NCBI GenBank assembly: GCA_964547985.1
Contig: CAZJPV010000002.1
Coordinates: 1 to 64,000, forward strand
Source of the DNA: JAPLJU01 sp964547985
Lineage (GTDB): Bacteria > Desulfobacterota > Syntrophia > Syntrophales > UBA2192
Reading direction: 5' to 3'
DNA length: 64,000 nt
Below, one piece after another: positions 17,975 to 26,153 of the stretch. Each line of letters starts with the position of its first letter. The first letter of the stretch is position 1. A program made the position numbers and the translations under genes. The notes beneath the pieces are model-generated. The model was not told the origin of the DNA. It made no database searches and saw only the letters and a list, made by a program, of their open reading frames with translations.

Positions 17975-18004
17975 TCCCTGTCCCGTTGAAAATTAGGACA
18001 GGGA
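17975..18004. promoter_or_regulatory. Perfect hairpin upstream of nrdD
   Basis: TCCCTGTCC (17975-17983) and GGACAGGGA (17996-18004) form a 9-bp perfect inverted repeat with a 12-nt loop, followed by a T-rich stretch. It ends about 29 nt before the nrdD ATG. It could be an attenuator, a weak terminator for the HD gene or a mobile-repeat scar. No NrdR box was recognised. Confidence 0.55.
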
Positions 18005-18032
18005 TATTTTGTTTGCAAACCCACGCAGGCCC

Positions 18033-20093
18033 ATGAAAGAAACCACAGACATCACCCTGTTTATCCGGACCTCAAGCGAGGAACTCGTCGGCTGGGACCG
18101 TCGGAGAATTGTTGATGCCTTGATCCTCGAAACGGATGTCGACACCGTCACCGCCGAAGAGATCAGCCGGGAAGTGGAGGCCCAGATTCTCTCCTCGGGG
18201 ATCAGGATCCTGACCACCCCCCTCGTGCGAGAACTGGTCGATGCGAAGCTCGTCGAGCGGGGGCTTGAGCAGGCCCGCCGGATGCACACCCGTCTCGGCT
18301 TTCCCCTCTTCGATGTGGGACAGCTCATGCTTCACCAGAACAAAGAGAATGCAAACCTGCCGCATGGACCCGAGGGGACGAACCTGATCCTGGCAGAGGG
18401 GATCAAGAAGGAATACGCCCTTCACAGTGTTTTTTCACAGGAGGTTGCCGATGCTCATATCCGCGGGGACATCCACCTTCATGGACTGGGCTACGTTGAC
18501 CGGGCTTACAGCTCTTTCCAGTCCATCGAGTTCATCAAAAAATACGGCCTCTGTCTCCCCGATTCCTTTTCCATCTCCAGGCCCGCCAGGCATGCCGAGG
18601 TCCTCCTCGCGCACCTGGTGCGGTGGAGCGCATCCCTTCAGGGATATTTTGCGGGCTCCATCGGGTGGGAGGCCGTCAACGTGTCCTTTGCCCCCTACCT
18701 GAAGGGCCTGAGTAACCGGGAAGTCGAACAGTTAGCCCAGATGCTCCTCTACGAATTCTCACAGCTCGCCGTGGCCAGGGGCGGGCAGGCGATCTTCACG
18801 GAGATCGGGCTTTACTGGGACATACCCGGCTACCTCGGAGGTCTTCCGGCCGTGGGTCCTGACGGCAGACCCACGGGGAAAACATACGGTGATTACGTCA
18901 AAGAAGCACGGCGTTTTCTACAGGCGATCTTCGAGAATTACAGACAGGGGGACGCCGTGGGGAGACCCTTTTTCTTTCCCAAACCCTTTCTTCATATCGC
19001 CGACGCCTTCTTCAAAAGCCCGGGCCACAGGGAATTTCTGGGCCTGGCCTGCGAGACCGCCCTCGAGAAAGGGAATCCTTATTTTCTTTTCGACAGGGGG
19101 CCGTCGCTGAAAATCCCCGGATGTTTCCGTGCGAACCTGACATCGGACCGGGAGATCGCGGAGGACATCAAAGATCCCGAGCGGATGCGATATGCCACCA
19201 TTCAGAATGTGTCGCTGAACCTGCCGAGACTGGGCTACAGGGCTGACGGCAACGAGGCGCGTCTTTTCGCTCTGCTGTCTGAATCACTGGAGACGGCCGC
19301 CAGGGCCCACCTGCAGAAGAAGGTCTTCATCGAGCGGCTTCTCTCCTATGGCAACAGCGGTCCTCTTTCGATCCTTACCATGACGCGTGACGGGGTTCCT
19401 TACCTTCGGATGGATCGCGCCACATTCCTCATCGGCATGGTCGGGTTGAACGAACTGGTCCAGATCCTCAAGGGCGTCCAGCTCCACGAATCCCGGGAGG
19501 CTCAAAAGATGGGACTCAAGGTCATCAGACACATGAAAGAGGAAGCGGAAAAACTCGGCAAGCATTACGGTATCAGATTCATCCTCGAGCAGACACCGGC
19601 AGAAACCACCTCTTATCGCTTCGCAAGACTCGATCTTAAATATTTCTCCCCGGCCTCAGGCCACTTCGTCAAAGGCGACATCTCGAAAGGGGAGATCTAC
19701 TACAACAATTCAAGCTTTTTCAACATCGCCACCGCCCTGGACCCCTTCGAACGGGTGAGGCAGGAGGGGCAATTTCACCCCTGGATCGACGGCCATGCCG
19801 TCACGCAGCTGTGGATCGGCGATCCCAGCCCCTCAAAAGAGGAGCTGGCCGGTTTCGTGAAGAAGATTTTCACTGAAACAAGGAGCGACGCCGTCTCTTT
19901 TTCCCCCCATTTCTCCTTCTGTGCTCCCTGCGGCAAGACCTTCAAGGGTTTGACGGCGTCCTGCCCCGCCTGCGGATCAGCCCTGGTTGAGGGGATCACG
20001 AGAATCAGCGGGTATTTCACCCACGTCTCGCGACTCAACAGGGGCAAGATTGCGGAGTTGAGGGACACCCGTAAAATCCCCCTGCGTTTCTGA
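18033..20093 (+). CDS. nrdD: Anaerobic ribonucleoside-triphosphate reductase (class III)
   Basis: Oxygen-sensitive glycyl-radical enzyme that makes dNTPs from NTPs. The N-terminal ATP-cone (about 1-95, with TSSEELVGWDRRRIVDALI) is the allosteric site. The large catalytic barrel carries DIHLHGLGYVDRAYSSFQS near 150 and GGQAIFTEIGLYWD. The C-terminal zinc site has two CxxC pairs (CAPC and CPAC near 630-650), and the glycyl-radical loop is RISGYFTHVSRLN. The ATG at 18033 gives 686 aa; TTG at 18009 would add eight residues. The activating enzyme NrdG is not in the window. Its presence fits a strict or facultative anaerobe. Confidence 0.95.
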   Translation: MKETTDITLFIRTSSEELVGWDRRRIVDALILETDVDTVTAEEISREVEAQILSSGIRILTTPLVRELVDAKLVERGLEQARRMHTRLGFPLFDVGQLMLHQNKENANLPHGPEGTNLILAEGIKKEYALHSVFSQEVADAHIRGDIHLHGLGYVDRAYSSFQSIEFIKKYGLCLPDSFSISRPARHAEVLLAHLVRWSASLQGYFAGSIGWEAVNVSFAPYLKGLSNREVEQLAQMLLYEFSQLAVARGGQAIFTEIGLYWDIPGYLGGLPAVGPDGRPTGKTYGDYVKEARRFLQAIFENYRQGDAVGRPFFFPKPFLHIADAFFKSPGHREFLGLACETALEKGNPYFLFDRGPSLKIPGCFRANLTSDREIAEDIKDPERMRYATIQNVSLNLPRLGYRADGNEARLFALLSESLETAARAHLQKKVFIERLLSYGNSGPLSILTMTRDGVPYLRMDRATFLIGMVGLNELVQILKGVQLHESREAQKMGLKVIRHMKEEAEKLGKHYGIRFILEQTPAETTSYRFARLDLKYFSPASGHFVKGDISKGEIYYNNSSFFNIATALDPFERVRQEGQFHPWIDGHAVTQLWIGDPSPSKEELAGFVKKIFTETRSDAVSFSPHFSFCAPCGKTFKGLTASCPACGSALVEGITRISGYFTHVSRLNRGKIAELRDTRKIPLRF

Positions 20094-20172
20094 GTCCGAC
20101 AGACCTTGGGCAAACCTTAAAACCCTGTTCAGCCGGGACCTTGGAAGAAAATGAGCCTGCCGTCCCGTTCCC

Positions 20173-20200
20173 TTGACATCCCTTTTTTCGTCATTATACT
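20173..20200 (+). promoter_or_regulatory. Sigma-70 promoter of gmhA (and probably grpE-dnaK)
   Basis: TTGACA (20173-20178) and TATACT (20195-20200) with a 16-nt spacer lie 40 nt before the gmhA ATG. No heat-shock CIRCE element was seen around gmhA or grpE. Confidence 0.7.
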
Positions 20201-20239
20201 AAGGTTGGTGTAAAAACCCGGGGAATTCCATCATAATTT

Positions 20240-20833
20240 ATGGAAAAAATTGAAGAAATAATAAAAAAGGCGTTTCAGGAAAGCACTGAGCTCAGGGATC
20301 AGTTTCTCAAGGACAGCCTCGGACAGATCATCAAAGTCGTCAATGTCATCACGGCGTCGCTTAAAAAGGGAAACAAGATCCTCCTTTTCGGCAACGGCGG
20401 CAGCGCAGCCGATGCTCAGCACCTGGCTGCCGAGTTCGTCAATCGCTTCACGATCGAACGACCGCCCTTACCGGCGATCGCCCTGACAACGGACACGTCC
20501 ATCATCACAAGTATCGGCAACGATTACGACTTCGCTCAGATCTTCGCAAAACAGATCCGGGCCATCGGACAAGCAGGAGACGTCGCGATCGGGATGAGCA
20601 CAAGCGGTGTATCACCCAATGTCCTCCGGGGGCTGGAGACCGCAAAAAAAATGGAGCTCATCACCATCGGCCTGACGGGACGTGATGGGGGTCAGGTCGC
20701 ACAGGTGGTTGACTATTGCCTGAACGTGCCGTCGAATTCGGTTCCACGGATTCAGGAAGTCCACATCACGCTGGGGCACGTGATATGCCAGCTCGTTGAT
20801 TATAAGCTCTTCCAAAAACCGGACACACGATAG
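20240..20833 (+). CDS. gmhA: Phosphoheptose isomerase
   Basis: SIS-domain enzyme converting sedoheptulose 7-phosphate to D-glycero-D-manno-heptose 7-phosphate for LPS inner core. The 197-aa protein has the family's FGNGGSAADAQHLAAEFVNR near 50-69, with the catalytic Glu in AAEF. It also has LTTDTSIITSIGNDY, the sugar-phosphate loop GMSTSGVSPNV near 119, and a C-terminal EVHITLGHVICQLVD in which the His matches the second catalytic residue. It indicates a heptose-containing LPS. It has its own promoter; grpE begins 55 nt after its stop. Confidence 0.95.
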   Translation: MEKIEEIIKKAFQESTELRDQFLKDSLGQIIKVVNVITASLKKGNKILLFGNGGSAADAQHLAAEFVNRFTIERPPLPAIALTTDTSIITSIGNDYDFAQIFAKQIRAIGQAGDVAIGMSTSGVSPNVLRGLETAKKMELITIGLTGRDGGQVAQVVDYCLNVPSNSVPRIQEVHITLGHVICQLVDYKLFQKPDTR

Positions 20834-20888
20834 AACCCGGCACCGGCAGGACCCCCTTTCATGGGGAGGGATTGACAGGATAGACAGA

Positions 20889-21518
20889 ATGGTCAAATCG
20901 AAAGAGAAGGGCGGAAAAGACCACCCTCACGAACATCCCGAGAAATTGCACAAACCGGACCCGGAAAGCGAGGGCAGGGAATCGGCCTACGAAACGGAAG
21001 AGGCCCCCGAAGTAAAGGCTCAGGAGGTCCTCAAGAAACTCGAGGAAAAGGAGAAGGAGGCTCAAGCCCATTACGACAAGTATATGCGTACCGCGGCGGA
21101 CCTGGAAAATTATAAAAAAAGAATGGCCCGGGAGCACGCGGATCTCGTCAGGTATGGGAATGAAAAACTCATCAAGGATCTCATGCCCATACTGGACAGC
21201 CTGGACAGGGCCCTGAAACAGACGAGTGATGCATCCGCCGAGGTCCAGGCCTTCAGTGACGGCCTTAAGCTCATTGAAGCCCAGTTTATGGCTTGCCTGC
21301 AAAAGCACGGCGTGGAGAAAATCGAGGCCCGGGGAAAGGATTTCGACCCCAATCTCCACCAGGCGGTCATGATGATCGAAAGCGAGGAATTCGAAGACAA
21401 CAAGGTTGTCGAAGAATTCGAGACAGGTTATCTCTTAAACGGCAGGCTTTTGAAACCTGCAAAAGTATCGGTCTCCAAACGCGTCGTCAAAAGCGCGGAA
21501 GCGGCAGACCGGGGATGA
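20889..21518 (+). CDS. grpE: Nucleotide exchange factor GrpE
   Basis: Co-chaperone that releases ADP from DnaK. A charged, disordered N-terminus is followed by a long coiled coil (about 50-105, with YMRTAADLENYKKRMAREHA, the GrpE signature) and the beta domain with PNLHQAVMMIESEEF, VVEEFETGYLLNGRLLKPAK and VSVSK. I use ATG at 20889 (209 aa); an upstream in-frame ATG would run back into gmhA. The ribosome site is weak (GGAGGG about 15 nt upstream). dnaK follows after 24 nt; hrcA and dnaJ are not adjacent. Confidence 0.95.
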   Translation: MVKSKEKGGKDHPHEHPEKLHKPDPESEGRESAYETEEAPEVKAQEVLKKLEEKEKEAQAHYDKYMRTAADLENYKKRMAREHADLVRYGNEKLIKDLMPILDSLDRALKQTSDASAEVQAFSDGLKLIEAQFMACLQKHGVEKIEARGKDFDPNLHQAVMMIESEEFEDNKVVEEFETGYLLNGRLLKPAKVSVSKRVVKSAEAADRG

Positions 21519-21542
21519 TGTTTCAAAGGAGGTTTCAACACC

Positions 21543-23453
21543 ATGGGTAAAGTTATCGGCATTGATTTGGGCACGACGAACTCCTGCGTCGCTATCATGG
21601 AGGGCGGTGATCCCGTCGTCATCGCCAATCAGGAAGGGAGCAGGACGACCCCATCCATGGTCGCCTTCACGGACAAAGGCGAGCGTCTGGTGGGTCAGGC
21701 AGCCAAGCGGCAGGCCATCACCAATCCCGAGAACACCGTCTACGCCGTCAAGCGACTAATCGGCAGAAAATTCAGCTCCAGGGAAGCGCAGTACGACAAG
21801 GGAATCGTTTCCTACAGGATCGTCGAGGCTCCCAACGGGGATGCCCACGTGGAAGTTCGGGGAAAGAAACACAGCCCCTCGGAAATTTCCGCCTTCATCC
21901 TGATGAAGATGAAGCAGACCGCCGAGGACTATCTTGGGGAGAAGGTCAATGATGCGGTCATCACCGTTCCCGCCTACTTCGACGACTCCCAGCGGCAGGC
22001 CACCAAGGATGCGGGGAAAATCGCCGGATTGAACGTTCTTCGAATCATCAACGAGCCCACCGCGGCGGCCCTGGCCTATGGTCTGGACAAGAAAAAGGAC
22101 GAGAAAATTGCCGTTTTTGACCTGGGCGGCGGCACCTTCGACATCTCGATCCTCGAACTGGGTGACGGTGTATTCGAAGTCAAGTCCACCAACGGCGACA
22201 CGCACCTCGGCGGAGAAGACTTCGACCAGCGACTGATGGATTTTATCTGCGACGAGTTCAAGAAAGACCAGGGGATCGATCTTCGCAAGGACCGCATGGC
22301 CCTCCAGAGAATCAAGGAGGCCGCCGAAAAGGCCAAGATGGAACTTTCGACCGCCATGGAGACGGATATCAACCTCCCCTTCATCACGGCCGACGCGTCC
22401 GGCCCCAAACACCTGCTCATGAAGATCACGCGGGCGAAGCTCGAGGCCCTTGTGGAAGAACTCATCGCGAAGCTTGAACCGCCCTGCAGGACGGCCCTGA
22501 AGGATGCCAGCCTTTCACCGAAGGACATCGATGAAGTGATCCTCGTCGGGGGGATGACCCGGGTGCCCCGCGTGGTGCAGAAGGTGAAGGAACTCTTCGG
22601 CAAGGAGCCTCATAAGGGCGTCAACCCGGACGAGGTGGTAGCCGTCGGCGCCGCGATCCAGGCCGGGGTGTTGTCCGGGGAGGTGAAAGACGTCCTCCTC
22701 CTGGATGTGACCCCGCTGTCCCTCGGTATCGAGACGCTGGGGGGTGTCCTCACGAAGCTGATCGAGAAGAACACGACCATCCCGACACGAAAGAGCCAGA
22801 TTTTCTCCACGGCAACGGACAACCAGCCGGCGGTGAGCATTCACGTCCTCCAGGGAGAGCGCGCGATGGCGGCCGACAGCAAAACTCTGGGACGCTTTGA
22901 ACTCGTCGGCATCCCGCCGGCGCCGAGGGGTATCCCCCAGATCGAGGTCACCTTCGACATCGATGCCAACGGTATCGTGCACGTGTCGGCGAAGGATCTC
23001 GGCACGGGCAAGGAACAGAGTATCCGGATCACGGCATCGAGCGGTCTGTCGAAAGAGGAAATCGACAAGCTGGTCCGTGAAGCCGAGTCGCACGTGGAGG
23101 ATGACAAACGAAAGCGTGAACTCGTCGAGGCCAGAAACCAGGCTGACTCTTTCGTCTACAGCGTCGAAAAGAACGTCAAGGAATTCGGTGACAAGATTGA
23201 CGCCGCAGACAAGGCGAAGATCGAAGCGGCCATCGGCCGGGTCAAGACGGCCATGGGCGGAGACGATGTCAACGCCATCCGCTCAGCCCAGGATGAATTG
23301 ACGCAGGCGTCGCACAAACTCGCGGAAGCGATGTACGCCAAGACGGCCCAGCAGCAGGCCGGCCCTCAGGCAGGCCCCTCCCAGAAAGCGGAAGCCGCAG
23401 GGGGGAAGAAAGACGAAGATGTCGTCGACGCGGAATTCGAAGAAGGCAAATAG
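21543..23453 (+). CDS. dnaK: Chaperone protein DnaK (Hsp70)
   Basis: A 636-aa ATP-dependent folding chaperone. The nucleotide-binding domain begins GIDLGTTNSCVAIMEGGDPV and carries AYFDDSQRQATKDAGKIAG, INEPTAAALAYGLDKK and FDLGGGTFDISILELG. The substrate-binding domain contains DVTPLSLGIETLGGVLTKLI and GERAMAADSKTLGRFEL. The lid is followed by a Q/A/G-rich tail ending DEDVVDAEFEE, with the EEVD-like bacterial acidic end. AAAGGAGG lies just upstream of the ATG. The gene ends with a strong terminator. Confidence 0.99.
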   Translation: MGKVIGIDLGTTNSCVAIMEGGDPVVIANQEGSRTTPSMVAFTDKGERLVGQAAKRQAITNPENTVYAVKRLIGRKFSSREAQYDKGIVSYRIVEAPNGDAHVEVRGKKHSPSEISAFILMKMKQTAEDYLGEKVNDAVITVPAYFDDSQRQATKDAGKIAGLNVLRIINEPTAAALAYGLDKKKDEKIAVFDLGGGTFDISILELGDGVFEVKSTNGDTHLGGEDFDQRLMDFICDEFKKDQGIDLRKDRMALQRIKEAAEKAKMELSTAMETDINLPFITADASGPKHLLMKITRAKLEALVEELIAKLEPPCRTALKDASLSPKDIDEVILVGGMTRVPRVVQKVKELFGKEPHKGVNPDEVVAVGAAIQAGVLSGEVKDVLLLDVTPLSLGIETLGGVLTKLIEKNTTIPTRKSQIFSTATDNQPAVSIHVLQGERAMAADSKTLGRFELVGIPPAPRGIPQIEVTFDIDANGIVHVSAKDLGTGKEQSIRITASSGLSKEEIDKLVREAESHVEDDKRKRELVEARNQADSFVYSVEKNVKEFGDKIDAADKAKIEAAIGRVKTAMGGDDVNAIRSAQDELTQASHKLAEAMYAKTAQQQAGPQAGPSQKAEAAGGKKDEDVVDAEFEEGK

Positions 23454-23473
23454 ATCATCACGGATCAGGGCAG

Positions 23474-23509
23474 GCCCGGAAACGTTGAAAACGTTTCCGG
23501 GCTTTTTTA
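23474..23509 (+). terminator. Rho-independent terminator of dnaK
   Basis: GCCCGGAAACGTT (23474-23486) pairs perfectly with AACGTTTCCGGGC (23490-23502) across a 3-nt loop, followed by six T residues (23503-23508). Confidence 0.93.
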
Positions 23510-23668
23510 TGAACTCCGGGCATTCCCGGGGAAGGAACGCTTCCTCTTCATCAGGCTTGACCGATGGAGATCTTCGTGGCATGGAAAAGGCCGACACATT
23601 CCATCAGAAGAGGAAAGAACAGACAGAATGCGAAGGGTATTTATCGTAAAGCGGACACGAGGGACATC

Positions 23669-24439
23669 ATGAGATTTCTTTTGACCAACGATGACGGCAT
23701 CTATGCGAAGGGTCTGAGTGCCCTTTACCAGGAACTTACGCAGGTGGCGGAATGCCTGATCGTTGCGCCGGAGATCGAGCAGAGTGCCGTGGGCCATGCC
23801 ATCACCATGTCCCGCCCCCTGATGGTACGGGCGGCCCGTAAGAATGGCCAATTTCTGGGCTACGCCGTAGCGGGCACCCCCGCGGATTGTGTAAAGATCG
23901 GAATCAAAGAGCTCTCCGAGCAGCGGGTGGATCTCGTTGTGTCCGGCATCAACCGGGGCGCCAACGTCGGGATAAACGTGATTTATTCCGGAACGGTGTC
24001 GGCCGCGACGGAGGGGGCCATCCTGGGCATACCCTCCATGGCTGTGTCTCTGGATACGCGAGCAGACGCCGATTTCAGTTTCGCTGCGAAGTTCGCCCGG
24101 CGGATGGCTCTCTTCATGCTGAACCATTACCCGAGCAGACACATTCCTCTCAATATCAACGTCCCGGCTCTCCCCGAGAAAGACATCAAAGGCGTCGTTG
24201 TCACCCGGCAGGGAACAGCCCGTTTCGCGGAGAGCTTCGAAAGGCGAGTGGATCCCAGAGAAAACGTTTATTACTGGCTGGCAGGAGAGACAAAACTTTC
24301 CGCGGCGGACCAGGAAGGCACCGACGCCCTCGCCCTGAGTCAAGGCCTGATCTCCATTACACCCGTCTATTACGATTTGACGCGCTACGATGTACTGGAG
24401 GAACTGAGGGGGACGATCGGAAAACTTGAGATGAAATGA
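23669..24439 (+). CDS. surE: 5'/3'-nucleotidase SurE
   Basis: Metal-dependent phosphatase acting on nucleoside monophosphates, linked to stationary-phase survival. The family's opening FLLTNDDGIYAKGLSAL supplies the metal-binding DD pair. APEIEQSAVGHAITM with RPL, AGTPADCVKIG, VSGINRGANVGINVIYSGTV and AATEGAILGIPSMAVS follow. The ATG at 23669 gives 256 aa, the standard size; earlier in-frame ATGs add 35 unrelated residues. The gene starts about 160 nt after the dnaK terminator and is convergent with the UspA gene. Confidence 0.96.
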   Translation: MRFLLTNDDGIYAKGLSALYQELTQVAECLIVAPEIEQSAVGHAITMSRPLMVRAARKNGQFLGYAVAGTPADCVKIGIKELSEQRVDLVVSGINRGANVGINVIYSGTVSAATEGAILGIPSMAVSLDTRADADFSFAAKFARRMALFMLNHYPSRHIPLNINVPALPEKDIKGVVVTRQGTARFAESFERRVDPRENVYYWLAGETKLSAADQEGTDALALSQGLISITPVYYDLTRYDVLEELRGTIGKLEMK

Positions 24440-24501
24440 GGAGGTCATCCTCCCTCACCCCCCATCCTCCCCATTCATGGGAGAGGAAGCCTGTAGGGAA
24501 G

Positions 24502-25353
24502 CTATCGCGTCAATAAAACCGGGATCGTGCTGTTCCGGATGACGTAGGACGTCGTGCTGCCCAGCAGGAGTTCCTTGAACCTGCTCGTGCCGTATGCCCC
24601 CATCAGCATCAGTTCCACGGCCCCTTCCTGGATGAACTTGATAATCTCTTTTTCTTCCTTGCCGCGAAGAACAATCACATCGCTGTCGATTTCGAAGGGC
24701 TCCAGGTATACTTCAACCCTTTTCGTGAGGTCAGCCGCGAGGGACGCATGGTCCGTAATGAGGATCACCGTGAGCGGCCATTTCGTTTTCACGGACAACT
24801 GCGCAGCAATGCCGAGGGCATGCTGTGCAGGAGGGCTTCCATCGTAAGCCAATCCCATACTTTCGATCTCACGGAACTTTCCGGGCGTCACCAGAACAGG
24901 CTTTCCGGATTTTCGAACAACCGCCTCCGCCGTCGAACCGAGAAGGACACTCTGGCTCAGGGGATAATGTTCCCCTCTCTGGGCCAGAAGGATCAGGTCC
25001 GATTCCCTGCCTTCCCTGAGAATTTCTTCGTCGATGATGCCGGTGACTTTCTTGATCCGGGGTGTCAGGCCTTCCCCTTCGCATCGCTTGCGAAAAGCCT
25101 CAAGGATGGAATCGGCTCTCTCATCGAGTCCTTTTTCGATCGCGGTCAGAAATTCAGGAAAAGGAGAGAGGCTGACAGAACCAAAGATGTCACTGAAGAT
25201 CGGACCCTGAATGATCTTGATATCGATGATGTGGAGTCCCGTCAACTGGGCATCGAGCAGATGACCGATGTAGATGCCGTATTCCAGCGCCGTTTTACTG
25301 TAGTCGGAACCGTCGGTGGGTATGAGGATCTGTCTGATGATCATGGCATTCAT
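24502..25353 (-). CDS. Universal stress protein, tandem UspA domains
   Basis: A 283-aa cytoplasmic protein made of two Usp domains. Domain 1 (about 5-155) begins RQILIPTDGSDYSKTALEYG and ends with the ATP-type loop LLGSTAEAVVRKSGKPVLVT. Domain 2 (about 162-283) begins MGLAYDGSPPAQHALGIAAQ and ends LLGSTTSYVIRNSTIPVLLT. Both GSTxx...(S/N)xxPVL loops are kept, so both halves may bind ATP. Usp proteins accumulate under starvation and redox stress; the exact role is unknown. It is convergent with surE. Two nearby ATGs (25353 and 25344) could serve as start. Confidence 0.93.
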   Translation of the reverse strand: MNAMIIRQILIPTDGSDYSKTALEYGIYIGHLLDAQLTGLHIIDIKIIQGPIFSDIFGSVSLSPFPEFLTAIEKGLDERADSILEAFRKRCEGEGLTPRIKKVTGIIDEEILREGRESDLILLAQRGEHYPLSQSVLLGSTAEAVVRKSGKPVLVTPGKFREIESMGLAYDGSPPAQHALGIAAQLSVKTKWPLTVILITDHASLAADLTKRVEVYLEPFEIDSDVIVLRGKEEKEIIKFIQEGAVELMLMGAYGTSRFKELLLGSTTSYVIRNSTIPVLLTR

Positions 25354-25404
25354 CTGCGGCAGGTCCCATGGACAGGCAACGGGCCGCGGGCAGCCGGCGT
25401 GGTA

Positions 25405-26118
25405 TTATTTTTGACCATCCGTCTTCTGGCTTTCGGCGAATTTCGCTAAATCGGTCAGGAGATTCTCCACCCCTTTCTCCTCGAGGTCCTCCTCTTCACG
25501 GGAGGCCAGACGGCCTTCCGCAGCTTTTTCCCCCTCCAGCGTGTCCAGGATGAGAAACGGACCGATGAGCTTCCCGTCCTGGTACCGGCACTGCTCCTTG
25601 ATCTGCCCGTTACGGTAATAGGCGACGTACTCGCCGTCCCTTTTTTCCTTTTTGAAACTGCCCTTCTCGCGGACCTGACCGTTTTTATAATAGGAGATGT
25701 AATTGCCGTCGAATTTTCCCTCCCGGAAGTTTTCCTCCTCCTTCAGCTGACCGCTCCGGTAGTAGAGCCTGTAAGGGCCTTCCAGCCTCCCCTCCTTGTA
25801 ATACTCCTGCTCCCGGACCTGACCGTTCTCGTAATAGCATAGGTATTCGCCGGTCAGCTTGCCGCTCTCGAAAGTGCCCTTCTCGCGGACCTGTCCGTCC
25901 CGGTAGTAGGAAACGGCCTCGCCGTGCCGCTGGCCCTTCCTGTAGGAGAGCTTCAGGAGAATCTGGCCGTTTTCGTAGTAGGATACATACTCTCCCTCGA
26001 GCTTCCCCTTCAGGTAGTTCCTCTTCTCCCTGACCTGGCCTGTTCGGTAGTAGGAGATCCGCTCCCCGTCCTTGTTCTGAGAAAACAACACCCTTCTTCC
26101 TTTTCCGTCTCCCGTCAT
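25405..26118 (-). CDS. MORN_2 (YwqK-like) tandem-repeat protein
   Basis: A 237-aa protein dominated by seven tandem 24-residue repeats from about residue 21 to 190, each of the form YY-x-NGQ-x-(R/K)E...Y..G(K/R)..G.Y. This is the MORN_2/YwqK repeat (PF07661 type), predicted to form a beta-hairpin solenoid. No signal peptide is visible. The last 45 residues are acidic and helical. The repeat family is often labelled YwqK-family antitoxin, but many members have no toxin partner and the function is unknown. It follows the 469-aa gene by 35 nt on the same strand and is probably cotranscribed with it. Confidence 0.85.
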   Translation of the reverse strand: MTGDGKGRRVLFSQNKDGERISYYRTGQVREKRNYLKGKLEGEYVSYYENGQILLKLSYRKGQRHGEAVSYYRDGQVREKGTFESGKLTGEYLCYYENGQVREQEYYKEGRLEGPYRLYYRSGQLKEEENFREGKFDGNYISYYKNGQVREKGSFKKEKRDGEYVAYYRNGQIKEQCRYQDGKLIGPFLILDTLEGEKAAEGRLASREEEDLEEKGVENLLTDLAKFAESQKTDGQK

Positions 26119-26153
26119 TTTCCATGGATATCAAAGACGATCAGCACTGGGGC

